Assembly: GCF_015354245.1 (NCBI RefSeq)
Contig: NZ_JADKYZ010000003.1
Coordinates: forward strand, 1-64,000
DNA length: 64,000 nt
From: Diaphorobacter caeni
GTDB lineage: Bacteria > Pseudomonadota > Gammaproteobacteria > Burkholderiales > Burkholderiaceae_C
Direction: 5' to 3'
Under the pieces are notes generated by a model. That model was not told the origin of the DNA, searched no databases, and was given only the letters and a program-made list of their open reading frames with translations. Both the position numbers and the translations under genes were made by a program. Positions 51,201 to 57,418 of this stretch are shown here, one piece after another. Every line of letters starts with the position of its first letter. The first letter of the stretch is position 1.

Positions 51201-52214
51201 GCGCTTGATCAGACTCATGTCGCCTGCCGTTGAAATGGACAGAAAACCGGACTCCGGGATTTGACTCAAGATGCGCTGGCGCAGGGCATCCGGCTCCTCG
51301 GCATTGGCGAGGTCATTCGCGTCGTCTTCGGTCAGTGAGACGGTCAGCTCGGCAAATACGGGCGCAGGCCAAGGACACTCCGGCAAGTTGCCGTCCTTGG
51401 GTAATTGCCTGTCTTTCGGCAACGATGCAGGCTCTGAGAGTTTGCCAGCCTGCCCTAGCCGAGGAAGGCGGCGCTCCTCCCTTTCAGGCAATCCGAACAC
51501 CCACGGTTCTTTGGATTGACCAACCTGAAACGCCACCAGATCATCCCGCCCCAAAGCCTTGCGGTCTTTTTGCAAAGCCTGTGCGCTCTGCGCGACCAAG
51601 GAAAAAACCAACTGCTCGTCACGCCATTCACGGCTGATGTAGCGCAAGCCGCGCGCCTTGTGGCGGATGAGGCTTTCTTTCCATCGAAGAAACTCAGTCC
51701 ACTCGGTCAACTGCTTTTCGGTTTGCTGCGTGATTGGCGGCAAGTCGGCCAACAGTTGCGGCGTGAGCAGGTTATTGACGCGCTGAATGCGCCGCTGACC
51801 GGGCGCGGATTGCAAGCTGTCATGCACGGCAAATGCAGTGACTTCGCGCTCGAAAGATCGCACAGGTAGGTCGGCAGTCTCGATGAAACCATTGATGAGA
51901 AAGAGCGGTGAAGAAGATTCGGTGGGCCAGCTTCCCGTGGCGATGAAGGCGCATCCGTCTGGGAAAGGCCAATCCCGCCCAGCGGCGTTTACCCGAATCG
52001 CCATCTGTGCGTATCGTGGATTCTGCTTGTCCCGCTGCCGATTGGAAACATAGCCCGTGATTGGCATATTGTTTGGGAAGAGCAGCTCATATAAAACTTC
52101 CATCCCTTCACGGCCGTTGCACCAGTTTTTGAATGTCTGATGGCGGCGCTGAATATCAGCGATAGCTCGATTAAGTCCTCTGTTGCCTAGGTCAAGCGCA
52201 ATATACAAATTCAT
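48255..52214 (-). CDS. Large SF1 helicase (Upf1/IGHMBP2-type AAA_11/AAA_12)
   Basis: A 1319-aa superfamily 1 helicase. Walker A is GPPGTGKTT at about residue 405, followed by LLASQAHTAVDNALDRL (motif Ia), VAIIDEVSKATPLELL (motif II), VLVGDHRQLPP (motif III) and VNTVIRYQGKEKSIVLVSMV plus FINVAFSRAQALLVVFG (motifs V/VI). A 400-residue helical insert with coiled coil separates the Walker A and II regions, and about 380 residues of unknown fold precede the core. The ATG at 52214 is preferred to a TTG at 52217. First gene of the five-gene set, 18 bases after the DUF3742 gene on the same strand. Confidence 0.85.
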   Translation of the reverse strand: MNLYIALDLGNRGLNRAIADIQRRHQTFKNWCNGREGMEVLYELLFPNNMPITGYVSNRQRDKQNPRYAQMAIRVNAAGRDWPFPDGCAFIATGSWPTESSSPLFLINGFIETADLPVRSFEREVTAFAVHDSLQSAPGQRRIQRVNNLLTPQLLADLPPITQQTEKQLTEWTEFLRWKESLIRHKARGLRYISREWRDEQLVFSLVAQSAQALQKDRKALGRDDLVAFQVGQSKEPWVFGLPEREERRLPRLGQAGKLSEPASLPKDRQLPKDGNLPECPWPAPVFAELTVSLTEDDANDLANAEEPDALRQRILSQIPESGFLSISTAGDMSLIKRHQQALRQLQEQGGYAPYLTDYLFEAAQVSVPQRLEPVTQWANDKLNPAQKEAVVKILSAPDLCLVQGPPGTGKTTVIAEAIVQLARRGQRVLLASQAHTAVDNALDRLGHDGSLRVVRLARNERKVTEDGAAFAGQAALQRYYKALAGQTEDRLAVWKRGDEDLRLLLEWHERAAFVLHDEKELSARRGQLETDFASARSQTTQTQQAYDAACAMLDEDKAKRQRLHSIQALLHGKAETLHGDLRYVDEPARNLAQGLASCEAAGLLVKFSMDDWLAHPGSRGAMLAHMLAAWRRFTNEREAIDADIRRLREAAGGPIQDASTRLRIESLRSEVKALEEQMEKDDAYVNAWRAARKELKDLEQAGVGLERSRYDGLFRQASEWCAPIKNATQLADEMDVSLTALERTRTVIDQAIEIVKQSTQAQLSQPTPEAPNDGLVRAARNQERNAQSKIDGWVEQHRQHEQKVQALLQDEAITQGNRLPLEPAATLSQRIETVAQIIKVLEQRQASQQYQRQTWGPLLDDWKSDLSRNNASAEDWQHLGADFLASCNVVAISCNENERTLDDAGQASFDVAIIDEVSKATPLELLMPLMRARRAVLVGDHRQLPPLFQEGDEARSFMDEVEESEAANAEENSVGKLADAQTLLTRDNLRRFEKMVTASLFKSHFEMADDAIRARLNVQFRMHPQIMAMVNHFYEGQLECGLLRPDDDPDQKLRRVHGLTLRNVDGGSPLLTPDDHALWVDTTYNLHNQIHREDMDGNQPRRTNKLEAELIAETLEKIEQQSAAQGYSRTNKRKVGVVSFYANQCREIRAAIRRRRPQGSNGRFECLDVEVNTVIRYQGKEKSIVLVSMVRHDGYDPLRSGNQPRRRSSKANVARFEFINVAFSRAQALLVVFGAKSMYASYEVDLPRMDSAGSVKRAVYKDILDQLERDARLVPARQLMSPDMLPQQPQQQRGRFNAPPNRAATPLGDKGGNRGARA

Positions 52215-52232
52215 CAAAAAAACATAGCCTTG

Positions 52233-52604
52233 TTAGTCGTCATACGGATTGTTGGGGTCATGCGGGTCGAGGCGATACCCGTCCGACGAGTACAAGCCGA
52301 ATCCTGCTTCACCATGGCGCAGTTCGTCGCGTGGTTGCGAAAAATCATCACTGCTTCCGCGAAAACCGTGAGAGACAAGTAGCAAGCCCACCAGCAGCAG
52401 CGTCATCCAGAAAGCCACATAAAACAGCAATCCCAGCACCACTAGCTTAATCGCCCACACGAACACAGAGGCACCCGCTTGCGGCACTCTCTTCGATACC
52501 AACCAGTTTGACGCCCGCCGTTCGCCACGCACATAGGCGCGCCATCCACGGCCAAGAGTGCGTCCGAGGCGTTCTGCGGTGCTGATGCGAGCTGTCGTGT
52601 TCAT
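52233..52604 (-). CDS. DUF3742 family ICE membrane protein
   Basis: A 123-aa protein recognised as DUF3742 by its opening NTTARISTAERLGRTLGRGWRAYVRGERRASNWLVSKRVP and the following hydrophobic segment (about residues 47-78). The family is backbone of PAGI-2-class ICEs, normally encoded near traI. Its presence 15 bases before the large helicase shows that the five-gene cargo was inserted directly after this backbone gene, and the two may be cotranscribed. Function unknown. Confidence 0.88.
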   Translation of the reverse strand: MNTTARISTAERLGRTLGRGWRAYVRGERRASNWLVSKRVPQAGASVFVWAIKLVVLGLLFYVAFWMTLLLVGLLLVSHGFRGSSDDFSQPRDELRHGEAGFGLYSSDGYRLDPHDPNNPYDD

Positions 52605-52630
52605 GATCGTCTGCTGCTACAGCGGCATAC

Positions 52631-53089
52631 CTATTCCAGTTTGCTCCAATCCTGCTTGCTTGCCTGTACCAAGGCGTTCCAGTCGTCTGGCGGGTTTCCG
52701 CGTCCAAGCATCTTCTCGAACACGGCATACGGGTCGGACTTGCTGCCCGAAGACCGTAGGGTCTGCTCGTCGTTAACCCAGGCGTACACGATGACCTTCG
52801 CCTTCGAGTCGTACCGGAAGAACAGCCGGTAACGCCTTCCGAGCTTGGCCCGCCGCCAGTGGCGATAGGCCGACCCCATGGTGTTGCCTTGACGGTACTC
52901 GTCGCGTGCCGGATCACTCGGCACCACGTCTTGTATCAACTGGACCAAGGCTCGGAAGAACTTGACGTTGGCGTTGGACACGAACCCTTGCGGGTCGTTC
53001 TCTTGGGCACGCAGCACAGCTGCGCGCAGCTTCATCATCTGCTCGATCAGGTTGTCGTGGAACAGCAGTGTCCAGCCATGCTGTTGCAT
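52631..53089 (-). CDS. yhaV: YhaV-type type II toxin (RelE-like ribonuclease)
   Basis: A 152-aa toxin of the YhaV family, an mRNA interferase. Recognisable features are the opening GWTLLFHDNLIEQ, the RRAKLGRRYRLFFRYDSKAKVIVYAWVNDE core and the C-terminal AYAVFEKMLGRGNPPDDW-like block (PYAVFEKMLGRGNPPDDW). Length agrees with the family. Its start codon overlaps the prlF stop by one base, the usual translationally coupled arrangement. It promotes stable inheritance of the element or growth arrest on antitoxin loss. Confidence 0.9.
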   Translation of the reverse strand: MQQHGWTLLFHDNLIEQMMKLRAAVLRAQENDPQGFVSNANVKFFRALVQLIQDVVPSDPARDEYRQGNTMGSAYRHWRRAKLGRRYRLFFRYDSKAKVIVYAWVNDEQTLRSSGSKSDPYAVFEKMLGRGNPPDDWNALVQASKQDWSKLE

Positions 53090-53406
53090 CAGATTTCCAC
53101 GTCCTCAGCGAAATCATCGCCCAGGTCCACCTTGTGGCCCGCGTGCTCCAGCATCGTGCGAGCCAGATCCTCGGGCAGACCGCGAACATTCCGGCCTGCT
53201 TCAATGTCGCGCGCCAGCAGGGCCAGGAACGCGGCAATGGCCGGGTCCTCGTGCTCCGCATCGGCACGGGTCACGACCACTTCACCGCCGCGAAGCTCGA
53301 ACGCGAGCTTGCTGCCGGTATCGGCACCAAGCGCCTGGCGGATGGACTTGGGCAGCGTGATCTGCCCCTTGGATGTCAGCGTGGCAACTTCGTGAATGGC
53401 AGGCAT
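53089..53406 (-). CDS. prlF: PrlF-type antitoxin (AbrB/SpoVT swapped-hairpin)
   Basis: A 105-aa antitoxin: the AbrB-type DNA-binding N-terminus (residues 5-45) has TLTSKGQITLPKSIRQALG; the C-terminal tail, rich in acidic residues, neutralises the toxin. The ATG at 53406 follows AGGAG; an in-frame extension to 53496 would run through the palindrome at 53437-53454 and is rejected. PrlF represses its own operon together with YhaV, which agrees with the palindrome upstream. Confidence 0.92.
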   Translation of the reverse strand: MPAIHEVATLTSKGQITLPKSIRQALGADTGSKLAFELRGGEVVVTRADAEHEDPAIAAFLALLARDIEAGRNVRGLPEDLARTMLEHAGHKVDLGDDFAEDVEI

Positions 53407-53436
53407 GGCGGCTCTCCTGATAGCAATGCCTGCATT

Positions 53437-53454
53437 GTAAGGATTATTCCTTAC
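53437..53454 (-). promoter_or_regulatory. Palindromic operator candidate of prlF-yhaV
   Basis: GTAAGGATTATTCCTTAC is a perfect 7+7 inverted repeat with a four-base centre, lying 31 bases upstream of the prlF start. Reading the minus strand, its end overlaps a TACAAT -10-like hexamer (53432-53437 region), so a protein bound here would cover the promoter. Autoregulation by the PrlF-YhaV complex through a palindromic operator is expected for this family. Confidence 0.68.
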
Positions 53455-53665
53455 CAAATCAATGCAAGGTTTCATGATGTTCTCCGCATTCAACATTGAA
53501 CCTCATCGTAGGGAGGGAACAGTGAGCCTTCCCGCATCAATCCGGCCTTGGTGAACCCCGCATTGATGCTGGACGGTCAATGCTCGCTGCCCTATACCCA
53601 AGGGATGTAACGGCCAAAGAGCCAAAAGGGCAAGGGAACGGGGGACAAGGGGAAAGGCTCTACCT

Positions 53666-53689
53666 CGAAAAGGCGAAAAGGCGAAAAGG
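53666..53689 (+). repeat. Triple 8-base tandem repeat in the traI leader
   Basis: Three perfect copies of CGAAAAGG (53666-53673, 53674-53681, 53682-53689) lie 32 bases before traI, in a purine-rich leader. Such iterons upstream of a relaxase gene may be part of the regulatory region or an origin-of-transfer element. No nic-like signature or flanking inverted repeat that I can recognise supports oriT firmly. The interval 53497-53721 contains no gene. Confidence 0.5.
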
Positions 53690-53721
53690 CCTCCCGGTAA
53701 GCCCACCACCAGGACACCCGG

Positions 53722-55572
53722 ATGCTCTCTCTGTTCCAACGAAAACGGGCCTCGGGGGCAGTCGCTCCGTTGCCAGCACCCGCTACCGATCTCCCGAAAG
53801 GGCTGATGCGGCCGCAGTCGGCCGCATCGCTGCTGGCCACGCCGCGGCGACAGATACTGCTGGAACACATTTGGCAGAGAACCTCGCTGTCTCGCCGTCA
53901 GTTCGCCACGCTGTACTTGGCGCCATTGCACCGCTATGCCGAGCTGGTCCAGGCTTTCCCGGCATCCGAAGCGCATCACCATGCCTACCCAGGCGGCATG
54001 CTCGACCACGGCCTGGAAATCGTCGCCTACGCGCTCAAGCTGCGGCAGTCCCATCTGCTTCCCATCGGCGCCAGCCCCGAAGACCAGGCAGCGCAAGCCG
54101 AAGCCTGGACCGCCGCCGTTGCCTATGCCGCACTGCTGCACGACATCGGCAAGATCGCCGTCGATCTGCACATCGAACTGGCCGACGGCAGCATCTGGCA
54201 CCCGTGGCACGGCCCGCTGCTGCACCAGCCATACCGCTTCCGCTACCGCGATGATCGCGAGTACCGGCTCCACAGCGCCGCGACAGGCTTGCTCTACCGG
54301 CAACTGCTCGACCGCGAAATCCTGGACTGGCTCAGCGGCTATCCGTCCCTGTGGGCGCCGCTGCTCTACGTCTTGGCCGGGCAGTACGAGCACGCCGGGG
54401 TGCTGGGCGAACTGGTCGTGCAGGCAGACCGTGCCTCCGTCGCTCAGGAGCTGGGCGGCGATCCCACACGCGCGATGGCCGCGCCCAAGCACGCACTGCA
54501 ACGCAAGCTGCTCGATGGGCTGCGCTACCTGCTCAAGGAAGAGCTGAAACTGAACCAGCCCGAAGCCTCCGACGGCTGGCTCACCGAGGATGCGCTATGG
54601 CTGGTGAGCAAGACAGTCTCGGACAAGCTGCGAGCGCATCTGCTGTCCCAGGGCATCGACGGCATCCCGGCGAACAACACCGCCGTGTTCAACGTGCTGC
54701 AGGACCACGGTATGTTGCAGCCGACGCCCGATGGTAAAGCGATCTGGCGCGCGAGCGTGACCAGTTCAACCGGCTGGTCCCATTCGTTCACCCTGTTGCG
54801 GCTTGCACCTGCGCTGATTTGGGAGCCTGGAGAGCGGCCGGCGTCGTTCGCTGGGTCGGTGGCGATCGACACGACACCGGTCGACAAAGATGCAGATGCC
54901 TCGGGGCAAACGCCGGCAATCGCGGCAATGCCTCCTGCCGAAGATCGGCAGTCCGCTTCGTGGAAGGACGTCGGCGGCGGCTCTGCCACGCTTCAACAGC
55001 CCGTTGCCCAAGCAGTGCCAGATGTCATGGAAGACATGCTCGCGATGGTGGGAATGGGGGATTTGCCTACCCTCCGGAAGGATGCAGAAGCCGCCTCGGT
55101 CGAAGTGCCTGCTGCAGGCCGTTCAACGCCTGCACCGCACCTGGCGGAGCCTTTGCCTCTTTCACCAGCGCCCGCGTACACGGCCGCGCAGCCATCCGGT
55201 GAGCACTTCGTGGCATGGCTGCAACAGGGCATCGCCTCACGGCGGCTCATCATCAACGATGCAAAAGCGCTGGTGCATTCCGTCAGCGATACCGCGTACC
55301 TGGTCAGTCCTGGTGTGTTTCAGCGCTACGCACAAGAGCATCCCCAGGTAGGCAGGCTGGCCAAACAGGAAAGCCAGCAGGATTGGCAATGGGTGCAAAA
55401 GCGCTTTGAACGGCTGCAACTGCATCGCAAGCAGCCCAACGGGCTGAACATCTGGACCTGCGAAGTCACAGGGCCTCGCAAGTCGCGGAGGCTGCATGGA
55501 TATCTGTTGCTTGAACCTCGTTCGATATTCAATGATCAGCCGCCAAACAACCCATTCTTGAAGTTGGCATAG
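53722..55572 (+). CDS. traI: TraI relaxase, MOBH family (TIGR03760)
   Basis: A 616-aa relaxase that nicks the element at oriT for transfer. The N-terminal TraI_2/HD-type domain shows the three-histidine motif HHHAYPGGMLDHGLE (H85-H87, H96) and HDIGK (140-144), the MOBH hallmark, with the remaining metal ligands following. The C-terminal third carries the DUF1528-type helical domain (EHFVAWLQQGIASRRLIINDAKALVHSV). The opening MLSLFQRKRA is conventional for the family. Its strand is opposite to its neighbours, and the stop codon faces the convergent BREX operon 33 bases away. Confidence 0.94.
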   Translation: MLSLFQRKRASGAVAPLPAPATDLPKGLMRPQSAASLLATPRRQILLEHIWQRTSLSRRQFATLYLAPLHRYAELVQAFPASEAHHHAYPGGMLDHGLEIVAYALKLRQSHLLPIGASPEDQAAQAEAWTAAVAYAALLHDIGKIAVDLHIELADGSIWHPWHGPLLHQPYRFRYRDDREYRLHSAATGLLYRQLLDREILDWLSGYPSLWAPLLYVLAGQYEHAGVLGELVVQADRASVAQELGGDPTRAMAAPKHALQRKLLDGLRYLLKEELKLNQPEASDGWLTEDALWLVSKTVSDKLRAHLLSQGIDGIPANNTAVFNVLQDHGMLQPTPDGKAIWRASVTSSTGWSHSFTLLRLAPALIWEPGERPASFAGSVAIDTTPVDKDADASGQTPAIAAMPPAEDRQSASWKDVGGGSATLQQPVAQAVPDVMEDMLAMVGMGDLPTLRKDAEAASVEVPAAGRSTPAPHLAEPLPLSPAPAYTAAQPSGEHFVAWLQQGIASRRLIINDAKALVHSVSDTAYLVSPGVFQRYAQEHPQVGRLAKQESQQDWQWVQKRFERLQLHRKQPNGLNIWTCEVTGPRKSRRLHGYLLLEPRSIFNDQPPNNPFLKLA

Positions 55573-55604
55573 TCAACCAAGAAAGGCAGATTGCAGCCAA
55601 TAAT

Positions 55605-56699
55605 CTACTGCTGTGCAGCACTGCTGTCCGTAGCCCCTTGAGAAGATGTAGCGCCTTCTGCCTTCTTGGCGGTGGCGTCGCGTTGAGCGGCTTCCAGATC
55701 AGCGATGCGCGCCCCAAGGACGTGTACTTGTTCTCGAAGTATTTCGTTCTCATGTTCCGCTACAGAACGCTGCTGATTACCTTGCTCGACGGCGGTCAGT
55801 AGCTTCACTTGCCACTGATCCTCGGAGGAACTGCTGTCCCGGTCTTGGACGTAAGCGAAACCAGAGACGATCAAGGCAAACAAGGCCAAAACCGCCGAGA
55901 TGCCAACCGACCACACCGCGATGGTGATCTGCGTGCGCGTGGACTGATCGGTTCTTCGGTCGCGCTCGTCCATCTGCTCCATCAGGGTCGTCGCTGCTTC
56001 CGCCAAGTCCTTGAGCGTCTTGGCCGACTCTGCAGTCATCTGTCCGGTGAGGCGCGTCAACTCCATTTCTTCGGCGCGCTCTTTCACGCGCTCGTGCGCT
56101 TGCTGCACCATCTGCCTGTTCAAAGCATCGAAGTGATCCGTGCGAATCGGCTGGATTTCCAATGGCGCTGGCTTTGAAAATTTTGTCAATTCCTCGTAGG
56201 CACTCAAGGTTGATCCCAAGACCGACGTGCTCTTACGGACTTGATCAAAAAGGCCACGATTGGAACCGAGCAACGACTCGTGCATTCGCTTCGCACTCTG
56301 GCGATAGTCATCGACTTCCGCCTTGAGTAGTCGCACCAGATAGGCCGACGCCGTTTCACGCGTTTCTCGCACGGCAGGTTTCCGCTCTTGCGAGTTTTCG
56401 CGAGTAGTCAGCAATGCTGACGACTGCGCATAGGCATCAGCAATCCGCTCGATCTCGTCGTTCGAGAGACCTGCAACAATCGCGGCATCAAGAGGGACGC
56501 GCTCCGGGGCCTCGTCGGATTCAACGGCCAAGCTGCCAATGCTCGGCAAGAAAGCCCTGATCTGGCTGACCACATCGCCAGGTTCGAGCTTCCCGAAATC
56601 GGTAATGTCGCGCACACGCAGCGGATACAAATAGATTCTTCCTGCTGATGTTTCGATATCGGTGACTGGCTTTGATCGAAGTAAATCTTTTATCTCCAT
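55605..56699 (-). CDS. Membrane-anchored coiled-coil protein at the distal end of the BREX operon
   Basis: A 364-aa protein: globular N-terminal domain (about 1-100), helical region with two coiled-coil stretches (about 105-255), one membrane helix (about 265-290) in ITIAVWSVGISAVLALFALIVSGFAYV, and a second coiled coil plus a low-complexity tail. I recognise no domain. ATG at 56699 or GTG at 56702 may start it; both overlap the BrxA-like stop codon, so it is cotranscribed with the BREX genes. It could be an accessory, perhaps an abortive-infection-type membrane effector; this is inference. Confidence 0.62.
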   Translation of the reverse strand: MEIKDLLRSKPVTDIETSAGRIYLYPLRVRDITDFGKLEPGDVVSQIRAFLPSIGSLAVESDEAPERVPLDAAIVAGLSNDEIERIADAYAQSSALLTTRENSQERKPAVRETRETASAYLVRLLKAEVDDYRQSAKRMHESLLGSNRGLFDQVRKSTSVLGSTLSAYEELTKFSKPAPLEIQPIRTDHFDALNRQMVQQAHERVKERAEEMELTRLTGQMTAESAKTLKDLAEAATTLMEQMDERDRRTDQSTRTQITIAVWSVGISAVLALFALIVSGFAYVQDRDSSSSEDQWQVKLLTAVEQGNQQRSVAEHENEILREQVHVLGARIADLEAAQRDATAKKAEGATSSQGATDSSAAQQ

Positions 56700-57418
56700 C
56701 ACATGCTCCGTAGCGCGACGAACTGGTTACTCGGTCCTTCCGCACGAAGACTCAGGCTCGCACTGTTCGACACCACGTAGCCCAGTGGCTGCGTCAGGGT
56801 GAACGGGAACAGCACTGGCAGCGACTGCAGGCTGGGCACTGAAACGGGCTTGCCAGCGTGGCGCACGGCGGCCTCGATCAACCAGGCTGTGAGTTCGTCA
56901 TCATCAATCAACACCGCTTGACGTTTGATGACACGCTTAGCCGTCTCATCTCGTGTTAATACTTGCCAGCTTTCCTGAGTCTGAAGCACTCTAGCTACCG
57001 CCCTCTCGATCCCACTGCGATCGCCGTACTGCTCTGCCATACGGCGCTGAAGCTCTTTGATCGAACAATCTCCTTGCAACGCAAGCAGTCGGCCTGTTGT
57101 TTCAGAGGTTTTCCCGAAGAATGGATAGCTGGCTATGGAAGCGCCCCAGACCAGCGGCAGCACAACGTATTGCCCCTGCCTCTTGTAGATAGCAATCCCT
57201 CTGCTGATGAAATCAGCCAAGTGCTCAAAGGGCTTGGTGCTCAAACGCTTGAGAACATCCAGTGTTTTTCGCTGGGACTCGATGCCCGGCAGCATTGTGG
57301 CAACCTGATCCCTGACAACTTCGATAGAGCTTTGGGTCGCGGCTGCATCAAGTGCTATTCGACACCATTCAATGTCTACATACCGATCAAAGCCAATAAG
57401 TGGCACCTTTGTGGTCAT
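56699..57418 (-). CDS. BrxA-like (DUF1819-like) BREX component
   Basis: A 239-aa soluble helical protein. The central block DCSIKELQRRMAEQYGDRSGIERAVARVLQTQESWQVLTRDE closely recalls the helix-turn-helix region of BrxA/DUF1819 proteins, where a GDRS-type motif precedes VLRTL. In type 3 BREX the last core gene after pglZ is brxA, which is exactly this position. It overlaps pglZ by four bases (ATGA). BrxA binds DNA in type 1 systems. The identification is by partial motif and position, so moderate. Confidence 0.55.
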   Translation of the reverse strand: MTTKVPLIGFDRYVDIEWCRIALDAAATQSSIEVVRDQVATMLPGIESQRKTLDVLKRLSTKPFEHLADFISRGIAIYKRQGQYVVLPLVWGASIASYPFFGKTSETTGRLLALQGDCSIKELQRRMAEQYGDRSGIERAVARVLQTQESWQVLTRDETAKRVIKRQAVLIDDDELTAWLIEAAVRHAGKPVSVPSLQSLPVLFPFTLTQPLGYVVSNSASLSLRAEGPSNQFVALRSM

